16,515 nucleotides of DNA from positions 1 to 16,515 of the forward strand of contig NZ_JYJF01000138.1 in NCBI RefSeq assembly GCF_000955975.1. Reading direction: 5' to 3'. The notes below the pieces were generated by a model. That model ran no database searches. It was not told where the DNA came from and was given only the letters and a program-made list of their open reading frames with translations. The stretch comes from Saccharothrix sp. ST-888. GTDB taxonomy: Bacteria > Actinomycetota > Actinomycetes > Streptomycetales > Streptomycetaceae. Positions 1 to 6,132 of this stretch are shown here, one piece after another; position 1 is the first letter of the stretch; every line of letters begins with the position of its first letter. Position numbers and translations under genes: made by a program.

Positions 1-14
1 GGGCTCTGGGCACG

Positions 15-43
15 ATTGTTATGGTTAGGCTTACCTAAGTCAA
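15..43 (-). promoter_or_regulatory. Candidate leftward promoter with a DtxR/IdeR/DmdR-type iron box
   Basis: Positions 20-38 match the 19-bp actinobacterial iron box consensus TTAGGTTAGGCTAACCTAA at 16 of 19 positions, including the core TTAGGCTTACCTAA. Read on the minus strand, TTGACT (43 to 38) and AACAAT (20 to 15) lie 17 bp apart and resemble -35 and -10 elements. The box therefore sits in the spacer, where an iron-loaded repressor would block transcription. The controlled gene would lie left of position 1 and is not visible. To the right, the nearest gene is ppa, which ends here, so it is not the target. The motif match is seen; control by DmdR/IdeR is inferred. Confidence 0.55.
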
Positions 44-50
44 CGTCATG

Positions 51-65
51 CCGACACGGTGTCGG
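51..65. repeat. Short perfect inverted repeat
   Basis: Seven-base arms CCGACAC and GTGTCGG flank a single G. The element lies between the iron box and the ppa terminator. It could be a protein-binding palindrome or chance in GC-rich DNA. From here to position 186 I see no credible gene. Confidence 0.3.
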
Positions 66-186
66 GAAAACGGCCCCCGGCCCAGTGTGCGCCTGCGGCC
101 CCGCTGTGGGAAGGCGGCAGCGGGCCCGACGGAGTGGACCGGAGTCCGGCGGGCGGGCAGGGGATCCAGCGGGCGGGCAACAGAAA

Positions 187-218
187 GGCCGGGGCGAGCA
201 TCGCTGCTCGCCCCGGCC
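187..218 (-). terminator. Hairpin terminator of ppa
   Basis: Perfect 14-bp arms (187-200 and 205-218) surround a four-base loop. Read on the minus strand, the stem is followed by TTTCTG, a short T-rich tract. It lies 36 bp beyond the ppa stop codon, the right place and orientation for intrinsic termination of ppa. Confidence 0.75.
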
Positions 219-254
219 GGGCGACCCCGGGAACGAGGTCCGAGGTGAGGGGGC

Positions 255-746
255 TCAGTGGCCGCCCTGCTCCTCCAGGCGCTTGATCGAGGCCTTGATC
301 TCGGCCTCGGCCTCGGCGCGGCCGACCCAGTTGGCACCCTCGACCGACTTGCCGGGCTCCAGGTCCTTGTAGACCTCGAAGAAGTGCTGGATCTCCAGGC
401 GGTCGAACTCCGACACGTGGTGGATGTCGCGCAGGTGCTCCCAGCGCGGGTCGGTCGCCGGGACGCAGAGCAGCTTGTCGTCGCCGCCCGCCTCGTCGGT
501 CATGTGGAACATGCCGATGGCACGGCACTTGATCAGGCAGCCGGGGAAGGTCGGCTCGTCCAGGATGACCAGGGCGTCCAGCGGGTCGCCGTCCTCGCCC
601 AGGGTGCCCTCGACGTAGCCGTAGTCGGCCGGGTAACGGGTCGAGGTGAAGAGCATCCGGTCGAGGCGGAGACGGCCCGTCTCATGGTCGACCTCGTACT
701 TGTTCCGCGAGCCCTTCGGGATCTCGATCAGGACGTCGAACTCCAA
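255..746 (-). CDS. ppa: Inorganic pyrophosphatase, family I (Ppa)
   Basis: Soluble cytoplasmic enzyme that hydrolyses pyrophosphate to two phosphates, pulling nucleic acid, protein and lipid synthesis forward. The family I signature DGDPLD is at residues 52-57 and supplies metal-binding aspartates. KGSRNKYEVD near the N-terminus and the later DEAGGDDK also fit the family. The product is 163 aa, normal for bacterial enzymes. I chose the TTG at 744-746, not the TTG four codons upstream. A GGAGGA ribosome site stands five bases before it, and the protein then starts MEFDV, as in Streptomyces relatives. It diverges from the dacB-like gene across 76 bp and ends in a strong hairpin. Identity is very secure; the start is likely. 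Confidence 0.96.
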   Translation of the reverse strand: MEFDVLIEIPKGSRNKYEVDHETGRLRLDRMLFTSTRYPADYGYVEGTLGEDGDPLDALVILDEPTFPGCLIKCRAIGMFHMTDEAGGDDKLLCVPATDPRWEHLRDIHHVSEFDRLEIQHFFEVYKDLEPGKSVEGANWVGRAEAEAEIKASIKRLEEQGGH

Positions 747-766
747 CGGTTCCTCCAAGGTAGGGA

Positions 767-794
767 CTGACAGAATCCAAGTGTCTCCTACGGC
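767..794 (+). promoter_or_regulatory. Candidate promoter of the dacB-type gene
   Basis: CTGACA (767-772) matches TTGACA at five of six positions. TACGGC (789-794) lies 16 bp downstream and resembles the streptomycete TACGGT-type -10. The expected transcript start near 801 would leave about 22 bases before the GTG at 823. This is the only intergenic space between ppa and dacB, so the ppa promoter must also be near, but I cannot place it. Confidence 0.4.
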
Positions 795-822
795 AGGGTG
801 TGCTCAGGAAAGGGGCGGGTCG

Positions 823-2325
823 GTGCAGCGAAGCGCAGGGGTGGGACGTGGGCGCAGAGTGGCGGTCGCCGGAGTGCTGGGCGTGGCCCTGGCCACCGGC
901 GGGCTGACCTCCGGCACGGACCGGGCGTTCGCCCACCCCGCCCCGGGGGCGGGCCAGAGCCAGAGCGGCGCGGGGGCGAATCCCAGGGGCTCCACCGGCC
1001 ACCAGTCCCCCTCGGCCGCACCGCCGCCCGCCGCACCGCGCGCGTTCGCCACCGGCGGCCCGGTGCTCGCCGGGCCCGTGGACGGCGCCGGCACCATGCC
1101 CACCACCGCGGGCCTCCAGCGCGACCTGGCCCAGGTCCTGCAGGACAATGCGCTCGGCGCGATGAACTTCGCCATCGCCGACGGCAACACCGGCCAACTC
1201 CTGTACGGCTCCGGCGAGAACACCCCGGCCACTCCGGCGTCCACCACCAAGCTGCTCACCGCGGTCGCCGCGCTCGCGCTGATCCCGGCCGACGCCCGGA
1301 TCTCCACCAAGGTCGTCAAGGGCGGCACCCCGGGGGAGATCACCCTGATCGGTGGTGGCGACCCGACCGTCACCGGACTGCCGCTCGACCAGATCCGGGT
1401 CGGCGGGATGCCCCTGGACGCCGAGTCGGCACCGGCCTCGCTGGCCGAACTGGCCCAGCGGACCGCCATCGCGCTCAAGGCCGTCGGCACCACCGCCGTG
1501 AAGCTGGGCTACGACACCTCGCTCTACAGCGGCCCGCTCCTGCACAAGCAGCATGACGCGATGAACATCGCCGCCGTGACCCCCCTGATGGTGGACGAGG
1601 GCCGGATCGACCCCAAGTCCCCGGACGAGGCCCCCGCGCGTGTCTTCGACCCGGCCGAGCAGGCCGCCGACGCCTTCGCCGACCTGCTCAGGGCCCAGGG
1701 CATCACGGTGGACGGCAAGGCGACGCCGGGGCCCGCCGCCGTAGGCGCGCAGCAGGTCGCGGCGGTGGAGTCACCGACCGTGCCGCGCCTGGTCGAACGG
1801 ATGCTCACCACCTCCGACAACACCCTCGCCGAGGCCATCGCCCGGCAGGCGGCCATCGCCGCCCACCAGCCCGCCAGTTTCGACGGCGCGGTGGCGGCGG
1901 TGACCGGGACCATCCAGAAGCTCGGCGTGCCGATGGCCGGCGTCGTCCTCAACGACGGCAGCGGGCTGCACACCGGCAACCTGATCTCGCCGCTGGTCCT
2001 CGCCAAGGTGCTCGGGCTCGCCGCCTCGCCCGAACACCCTGAGCTGCGCCCGGTGCTGACCGGCCTGCCGATCGCCGGGTTCACCGGCACCCTGCTCACC
2101 CGGTTCGGCGCGGCCTCGGGCGCGCAGAGCGCGGCCGGGATCGTCCGGGCCAAGACCGGCACGCTCGGCGGCAGCGGGGTCTACACCCTGGCCGGGACCA
2201 CGGTGGACGCCGACGGCCGGGTGCTGGTCTTCGCCTTCATGAGCAGGACGCCCGGCGACGGGTTCGCCACCCGCTCGGCCACCGACCGGATCGTCGCCCG
2301 CCTCGCCTCCTGCGGCTGCCACTAG
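823..2325 (+). CDS. dacB: D-alanyl-D-alanine carboxypeptidase/endopeptidase, PBP4 type (peptidase S13)
   Basis: Exported penicillin-binding protein that trims the terminal D-Ala from peptidoglycan stem peptides and may cut cross-links. All three active-site motifs are present: STTK at 140-143 (nucleophile S140), SDN at 331-333 and KTG at 444-446. The roughly 190 residues between the first two motifs fit the class C inserts. The N-terminus has a signal peptide: GRGRR, a hydrophobic stretch, then AFA before H38 as likely cleavage site. A Pro/Ala/Gly-rich linker follows to about residue 85. I chose GTG 823 (500 aa) because AAGGGG lies seven bases upstream and the signal peptide then begins normally. 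Starts further upstream would run into ppa. It diverges from ppa. The family call is firm; whether carboxypeptidase or endopeptidase activity dominates cannot be told. Confidence 0.93.
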   Translation: MQRSAGVGRGRRVAVAGVLGVALATGGLTSGTDRAFAHPAPGAGQSQSGAGANPRGSTGHQSPSAAPPPAAPRAFATGGPVLAGPVDGAGTMPTTAGLQRDLAQVLQDNALGAMNFAIADGNTGQLLYGSGENTPATPASTTKLLTAVAALALIPADARISTKVVKGGTPGEITLIGGGDPTVTGLPLDQIRVGGMPLDAESAPASLAELAQRTAIALKAVGTTAVKLGYDTSLYSGPLLHKQHDAMNIAAVTPLMVDEGRIDPKSPDEAPARVFDPAEQAADAFADLLRAQGITVDGKATPGPAAVGAQQVAAVESPTVPRLVERMLTTSDNTLAEAIARQAAIAAHQPASFDGAVAAVTGTIQKLGVPMAGVVLNDGSGLHTGNLISPLVLAKVLGLAASPEHPELRPVLTGLPIAGFTGTLLTRFGAASGAQSAAGIVRAKTGTLGGSGVYTLAGTTVDADGRVLVFAFMSRTPGDGFATRSATDRIVARLASCGCH

Positions 2326-2343
2326 CCCGGGGCGGTCCCGGGC
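2325..2343 (+). terminator. Hairpin at the dacB stop codon
   Basis: Arms GCCCGGG and CCCGGGC (7 bp, 5-base loop) begin at the last base of the stop codon. There is no T-run, as is common in streptomycetes. Further GC-rich complementary stretches follow to about 2410, including GGGGCGCG (2352-2359) with CGCGCCCC (2402-2409). A plausible end of the dacB transcript. Confidence 0.4.
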
Positions 2344-2492
2344 GTGCGGGAGGGGCGCGCGGACCCGCGCGAGCGGCCCGCGGCGCAGGCGCGCGGTTGC
2401 TCGCGCCCCCGGGGTGGTGCATGGTCGATCGGGGCCCCGGGGGACGATCGGCGGGCGCGGGCGGGTGTCTCCCCCAGGCCGCCGGGAGCACG

Positions 2493-2498
2493 TACGGT
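2493..2498 (+). promoter_or_regulatory. -10 element TACGGT for a probable leaderless transcript
   Basis: TACGGT ends six bases before the ATG at 2505, so transcription would begin at or next to the start codon. No ribosome-binding site is at a usable distance; the nearest, GGGAG at 2484-2488, is 16 bases away. I see no good -35 hexamer, so the promoter call rests on the -10 and its spacing. Confidence 0.45.
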
Positions 2499-2504
2499 GA
2501 TGGC

Positions 2505-3710
2505 ATGACGAGCGCGAGCAGCGGTGCCGACATGGTCGATTGGGATCTCGCGGTCGCGACGGCGACCCGGCTGGCCCGGCCGGGTCCCGAGGTGACCAGG
2601 GAGCAGGCCCGCGTGGTGGTCTCCGAACTGCGCAGGCGGGCGCTGGAGGCGGAGGAGCACGTTCGCGAGTTCACCGGCATGCGGTCCAGCAGCCTGGCCA
2701 CGGCCGTCGGCACGCCGGTCCTGGTGGTGGACCGTCCCGGCTGGGTGAAGGCCAACGTGGCAGGCTTCCGGACGATCGTCCAGCCGCTGGTGGACAAGCT
2801 GCAGGCGCGCCGCCGCGATTCGGCCGGCGCGGCCGTGTTCGGCTCGATCGGCGAGAAGGTGACCGGCGTCGAGATCGGCGCGGTGCTGGCCTTCCTCTCC
2901 GCCAAGGTCCTCGGCCAGTACGAGACCTTCGCCCCGGCCGAGCCCGAACCCCGTCCCGGGTCCGGCTCGCCGGTGACCCCGGACAGCCCGGCGGCGCTCT
3001 TCGCCGAGACCGGGGCCGGAGCCGATGCGGAGCCGCCCGCGCCGGGCGCCGGCCGACTGCTGCTGGTGGCCCCGAACATCGTGCAGGTCGAGCGCGAGCT
3101 GGACGTCGACCCGCACGACTTCCGGCTCTGGGTCTGCCTGCACGAGGAGACCCACCGCACCCAGTTCACCGCGGTGCCCTGGCTCCGCGACCACATCCAG
3201 TCCGAGGTGCAGTCCTTCCTGGCGCAGACCGACGTGGACCCGGCCGCGCTGCTGGAACGCCTCAAGGACGCCCTCGGCGGCGGCGGCGTGCCGACCCTCG
3301 GCGGCCGGGCTGACGGGTCGACCCCCGGGACGCTCCTCGACCTCGTCCAGTCGCCCCAGCAGCGGGAGATCCTCGGCCGGCTCACGGCGGTGATGTCACT
3401 GCTCGAAGGTCACGCGGACGTCGTCATGGACGGCGTCGGCCCGGCGGTGGTGCCGAGCGTCGCGGAGATCAGGGAGAAGTTCCAGCTGCGCCGCGACCGG
3501 GGCGCCGGGCGCCTCGACCTGGTGCTGCGGCGACTGCTCGGGATGGACGCGAAGCTGCGCCAGTACCAGGACGGCGCGGTCTTCGTCCGGGACGTGGTCG
3601 ACCGCGTCGGCATGGCCGGCTTCAACCGCGTCTGGACCTCCCCGAACACGCTCCCGACCAAGGAGGAGATCCACAACCCCACCGCCTGGGTCGCCCGGGT
3701 CACCGGCTGA
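2505..3710 (+). CDS. Zincin-like metalloprotease of the DUF2342 / F420-associated family
   Basis: The 401-aa product carries the zinc-protease motif HEETH at 213-217 within LHEETHRTQF, and EGH at 301-303, whose glutamate is a likely third zinc ligand. This pattern belongs to the actinobacterial Zincin_2 family (DUF2342; a TIGRFAM subgroup is labelled F420 biosynthesis associated). Its substrate is unknown. No signal peptide or membrane segment is evident, so it is probably cytoplasmic. An acidic Pro/Ala/Gly-rich stretch lies at about residues 144-185, before the catalytic part. Start choice: ATG 2505 gives MTSASSGADMVDWD, with a TACGGT -10 element just before it. An in-frame ATG at 2532 is possible but has no ribosome site. 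It sits between dacB and tilS. Family placement is from memory of motif and context; the function is not established. Confidence 0.85.
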   Translation: MTSASSGADMVDWDLAVATATRLARPGPEVTREQARVVVSELRRRALEAEEHVREFTGMRSSSLATAVGTPVLVVDRPGWVKANVAGFRTIVQPLVDKLQARRRDSAGAAVFGSIGEKVTGVEIGAVLAFLSAKVLGQYETFAPAEPEPRPGSGSPVTPDSPAALFAETGAGADAEPPAPGAGRLLLVAPNIVQVERELDVDPHDFRLWVCLHEETHRTQFTAVPWLRDHIQSEVQSFLAQTDVDPAALLERLKDALGGGGVPTLGGRADGSTPGTLLDLVQSPQQREILGRLTAVMSLLEGHADVVMDGVGPAVVPSVAEIREKFQLRRDRGAGRLDLVLRRLLGMDAKLRQYQDGAVFVRDVVDRVGMAGFNRVWTSPNTLPTKEEIHNPTAWVARVTG

Positions 3711-3731
3711 ACTCCCCGGCCGCCCCCCCGC

Positions 3732-3793
3732 GCGCCGCGGCCCCAGGACGCCCGGCAGCCGCGCGAGCGGGCCGTCACGGGGCCGCGGGGCGC
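3732..3793 (+). terminator. Possible terminator of the metalloprotease gene
   Basis: CGCGGCCCC (3736-3744) pairs with GGGGCCGCG (3779-3787). Four further outer pairs form after a two-base GG bulge. The loop is long, about 34 bases, and there is no T-run. Position just after the stop codon supports termination, but GC-rich DNA makes chance pairing common. Confidence 0.3.
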
Positions 3794-3816
3794 CCGCCGG
3801 TCTGCGTGTCGCTGGA

Positions 3817-3864
3817 GGCCCCTCCGGGGGCCTGCGCGGGGGCCCCTCCGGGGGCCTGCGCGGG
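3817..3864 (+). repeat. Tandem duplication of a 24-bp hairpin unit
   Basis: Two identical 24-bp copies (3817-3840 and 3841-3864) stand head to tail, and the first five bases of a third follow. Each copy contains GGCCCC-TCCG-GGGGCC, a 6-bp stem with a four-base loop, so the RNA could form two identical adjacent hairpins. Identity between copies suggests recent slippage or duplication. Confidence 0.85.
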
Positions 3865-3884
3865 GGCCCGTGCGGATGGCGCAG

Positions 3885-3930
3885 ACGTACAGATGGGGGT
3901 GCATGAACGTTTCTGCATTCACCCGTACGT
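3885..3930. repeat. Imperfect inverted repeat upstream of tilS
   Basis: Outer arms ACGTAC (3885-3890) and GTACGT (3925-3930) enclose inner arms GGGTGCATG (3897-3905) and CATTCACCC (3916-3924), which pair with one mismatch. The left side has six extra unpaired bases. It could be an operator or a structured leader; function unknown. Confidence 0.4.
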
Positions 3931-4087
3931 GGGACCGTGGTCGTACCGGTGGCGCGGGTGGTGTAGCCGATGCCCGGATTCTGCGACCATCTGTGAGCGC
4001 CTGGTGACCGAAAGCTGACAGGGTGTTACGCCCGGCCGGCCCCTCACCGTCCCGCTCCGTCCCCCAGCTGCCAAGGAGTGCCTCACC

Positions 4088-5272
4088 GTGGGCCCACACC
4101 CCGCTGTCGCGGCGATACGTCTCGCCGTCCGCCGCGCCCTCGCCGAGCTCGCCGCCGAGGCTGGCGTGAATCTCACCGCCCCGGCTCCTCGCACCCACCC
4201 CGCGCCCGCGCCGGTCCCGGTCACCAGCACCGTCCCCGCAGCCACCGCCGCCAGTGGCGCCCCGGCCGCCCTGCCCGGTGGCGGCCCCGCCGCGACCCGG
4301 CTGATCGGCAACGCCCGCCGCCACCCGTCCGGACTGCCCCGCACCCCCGCCGCACCGGGTTCCCCACTGGTGCTGGTGGCGGTCAGCGGCGGTGCCGACT
4401 CGATGGCGCTGGCCATCGCGACCGCTTTCGAGGCGCCCAAGCTGGGCCTGCGGGTCGGCGCGGTGACGGTCGACCACGGACTGCAGCAGGGATCCGCCGA
4501 ACGCGCCCAGCAGGTCGCCGACCGCCTGCGCGAGCTGGGTCTCGACCCGGTCGAGGTGATCCCGGTCCACGTCGGTCATCAGGGCGGCCCGGAGAACGCC
4601 GCCAGGGACGCGCGGTACGCCGCGCTGGACGCCGCCGCCGAGCGCCACCGGTCCATCGCCGTGCTGCTCGGGCACACCCAGGACGACCAGGCCGAGACCG
4701 TCCTGCTGGGCCTGGCCCGCGGCTCCGGCGCCCGGTCGCTCGCCGGTATGCCCGCGCACAAGGGCCGCTACCGCCGGCCGCTGCTGGAGCTGGACCGGGC
4801 CGCCACCCGCCAGGCGTGCGCCGCGCAGTCCATCCCGGTCTGGGACGACCCGCACAACTCCGACCCGGCCTACACCCGCTCCCGGGTCCGCCACGAGGTG
4901 CTCCCGGTCCTGGAGAAGCACCTGGGCGCCGGGGTGGTCGAGGCACTGGCCCGTACCGCCCGGCTGTTCCGCGACGACGCCGATGCCCTCGATCAGTGGG
5001 CGGCCCTGGCCGAGCGCGACCTCCGTACGGGCGACGGGACGCTGGACGTCGGCAAGCTGTCCGAACTTCCCCCCGCCGTCCGCCGCCGGGTGCTGCGCCG
5101 GGCGGCGCTGCGGGCGGGCTCCCCGGGCGGTGACCTGTTCGCACGACACCTGGAGACGGTCGATCAACTGGTCACCGGCTGGCGTGGTCAGGGGCCGCTA
5201 CACCTACCCGGGGGCGTCGAGGTCACCCGAAGGTGTGGCACGCTGGTCTTTCGGCGACAGAGCGACAGCTGA
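4088..5272 (+). CDS. tilS: tRNA(Ile)-lysidine synthase (TilS)
   Basis: Uses ATP and lysine to convert C34 of the CAU-anticodon tRNA-Ile to lysidine, switching decoding from AUG to AUA. The PP-loop motif SGGADS is at 100-105. DHGLQ (129-133), GHTQDDQAET (195-204) and WDDPHNSDPAYTRSR (252-266) are TilS hallmarks. The C-terminal part (about 280-394) covers the tRNA-recognition region. GTG 4088 is supported by AAGGAG nine bases upstream. The N-terminus starts MGPHPAVAAIRLAVRRAL as in Streptomyces TilS. A Pro/Ala-rich insertion of roughly 65 residues (about 26-91) then separates it from the PP-loop domain, giving 394 aa, longer than the relatives I remember. hpt follows 60 bp downstream, so the two may be co-transcribed. 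Confidence 0.95.
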   Translation: MGPHPAVAAIRLAVRRALAELAAEAGVNLTAPAPRTHPAPAPVPVTSTVPAATAASGAPAALPGGGPAATRLIGNARRHPSGLPRTPAAPGSPLVLVAVSGGADSMALAIATAFEAPKLGLRVGAVTVDHGLQQGSAERAQQVADRLRELGLDPVEVIPVHVGHQGGPENAARDARYAALDAAAERHRSIAVLLGHTQDDQAETVLLGLARGSGARSLAGMPAHKGRYRRPLLELDRAATRQACAAQSIPVWDDPHNSDPAYTRSRVRHEVLPVLEKHLGAGVVEALARTARLFRDDADALDQWAALAERDLRTGDGTLDVGKLSELPPAVRRRVLRRAALRAGSPGGDLFARHLETVDQLVTGWRGQGPLHLPGGVEVTRRCGTLVFRRQSDS

Positions 5273-5332
5273 GCAGTAGGTCGCGGGGCCGTCGCCGACA
5301 CAGGACCCCGAACGTTTGAGGACGTATCCCCG

Positions 5333-5887
5333 GTGGATCAGAACGACATGGGCGCCGACCTGGCGAAGGTGCTCATCAGCAAGGACGAGATCGACGCCAA
5401 GCTGCTTGAGCTGGCCGAGCGGATCGACCGGGACTACGCCGGACGGGATCTGCTGATCGTCGGTGTGCTCAAGGGCGCCGTGATGGTCATGGCCGACCTC
5501 GCCCGGGCCCTGCACTCGCAGGTCACGATGGACTGGATGGCGGTCTCCTCGTACGGGATGGGCACCAAGTCCTCCGGCGTGGTGCGGATCCTCAAGGACC
5601 TGGACACCGACATCGCCGGCCGCGACGTGCTGATCGTCGAGGACATCATCGACTCCGGCCTGACCCTGTCCTGGCTGCTGGGCAACCTGGGTTCGCGCGG
5701 CCCGGCCTCGCTGGAGGTCTGCACCCTGCTGCGCAAGCCGGACGCGGCCAAGGTCGAGATCGACGTCAAGTACGTCGGTTTCGACATCCCCAACGAGTTT
5801 GTGGTCGGCTACGGCCTGGACTTCCAGGAGAAGCTCCGCAACCTGCCGTTCATCGGCACCCTGGCCCCGCACGTCTACGGTGGCTGA
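5333..5887 (+). CDS. hpt: Hypoxanthine-guanine phosphoribosyltransferase
   Basis: Cytoplasmic purine salvage enzyme that joins hypoxanthine or guanine to PRPP, giving IMP or GMP plus pyrophosphate. The PRPP-binding motif VEDIIDSGLT is at 102-111, with E103 and D104. LKGA (46-49) forms the pyrophosphate loop, and SSYG (72-75) lies in the flexible loop. The 184-aa length is typical. GTG 5333 has GAGGA ten bases upstream. ATG 5348 would drop five residues and is a less likely alternative, because relatives carry a similar short extension before MGADL. It sits 60 bp after tilS and is followed by two hairpins. The tilS-hpt-ftsH-folE order is a familiar actinobacterial neighbourhood. Identity is secure. 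Confidence 0.96.
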   Translation: MDQNDMGADLAKVLISKDEIDAKLLELAERIDRDYAGRDLLIVGVLKGAVMVMADLARALHSQVTMDWMAVSSYGMGTKSSGVVRILKDLDTDIAGRDVLIVEDIIDSGLTLSWLLGNLGSRGPASLEVCTLLRKPDAAKVEIDVKYVGFDIPNEFVVGYGLDFQEKLRNLPFIGTLAPHVYGG

Positions 5888-5900
5888 CCAGCCGCTGTCC

Positions 5901-5916
5901 AACGGTTGACACCGTT
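5901..5916 (+). repeat. Small hairpin just after hpt
   Basis: AACGGT and ACCGTT pair across the loop TGAC. It precedes the larger hairpin by six bases and may add to termination. It contains a perfect TTGACA (5906-5911), but no fitting -10 lies 16-18 bp downstream. Confidence 0.4.
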
Positions 5917-5922
5917 CGGGCG

Positions 5923-5954
5923 ACGGGCGGGAACAGGTCGCTGTTCCCGCCCGT
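5923..5954 (+). terminator. Hairpin terminator of hpt
   Basis: Perfect 14-bp arms (5923-5936 and 5941-5954) with loop GTCG lie 35 bp after the hpt stop. Only two T bases follow closely, but stem strength and position fit a streptomycete terminator. The same bases carry a sigma-R-like motif, listed separately. Confidence 0.65.
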
Positions 5955-5955
5955 T
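5930..5955 (+). promoter_or_regulatory. Sigma-R-like promoter motif upstream of ftsH
   Basis: GGAAC (5930-5934) and GTT (5953-5955) are separated by exactly 18 bases, close to the sigma-R consensus GGAAT-N18-GTT. It would start transcription near 5963-5966, giving ftsH a leader of about 165 bases. It lies inside the hpt hairpin, so the match may be chance. Confidence 0.3.
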
Positions 5956-6098
5956 GAGCGGGGGTAGGAAAATACGTCGTGCCGTTGTGCTCTCGTCGTG
6001 AGCGGGGGTGGCTGCGGTACGGTCCAATTAACCGCTCTTCTCATGAGCACATACCGGATGCGCCGACGGCCCCCAGCCGTGCAGCGCCGTTGAGTGGC

Positions 6099-6132
6099 AG
6101 GAGGGACGGGGCGGCAACGCCCCGCATGGATG
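6099..6132 (+). promoter_or_regulatory. ftsH ribosome site bridged to its start by a GNRA hairpin
   Basis: AGGAGGG (6099-6105) is 24 bases before the ATG at 6130, too far for normal initiation. Between them GGGGCG (6108-6113), GCAA and CGCCCC (6118-6123) form a perfect 6-bp stem with a GNRA tetraloop. If it folds, the effective spacing is 8 bases. The arrangement decides the start; the GTG at 6094 lies upstream of the ribosome site. Confidence 0.6.

Larger units (their letters stand above)
3711..4087. other. 377-bp intergenic region before tilS
   Basis: No supported gene. It holds, in order, a possible long-stem terminator (3732-3793), two copies of a 24-bp hairpin-forming unit (3817-3864), an imperfect inverted repeat (3885-3930) and a less GC-rich stretch up to the tilS ribosome site. 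A GTG-started 70-codon frame (3806-4018) crosses the repeats. It lacks a ribosome site and has mixed third-position bases, so I do not call it. A weak GTGACC (4004-4009) with TTACGC (4026-4031) is the best promoter-like pair I find for tilS. Confidence 0.6.

Noticed and set aside
16..372. Plus-strand open frame of 118 codons across the window start
   Set aside because: It runs antisense through the ppa terminator and the ppa 3' end, has no ribosome site, and encodes low-complexity Arg/Pro/Gly-rich sequence typical of shadow frames in GC-rich DNA.
3806..4018. 70-codon GTG-started frame over the tandem hairpins upstream of tilS
   Set aside because: No ribosome site. The first third is translated from the 24-bp repeat, and third positions afterwards are mixed, so coding is not supported.
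3410..5167. 585-codon minus-strand open frame opposite the metalloprotease and tilS
   Set aside because: Antisense to two well-recognised genes; its long openness follows from high GC at third positions of the sense genes. No domain is recognisable.
5906..5911. Perfect TTGACA after hpt as a -35 element for ftsH
   Set aside because: No -10-like hexamer occurs 16-18 bp downstream; the place is taken by the GC-rich hairpin stem.
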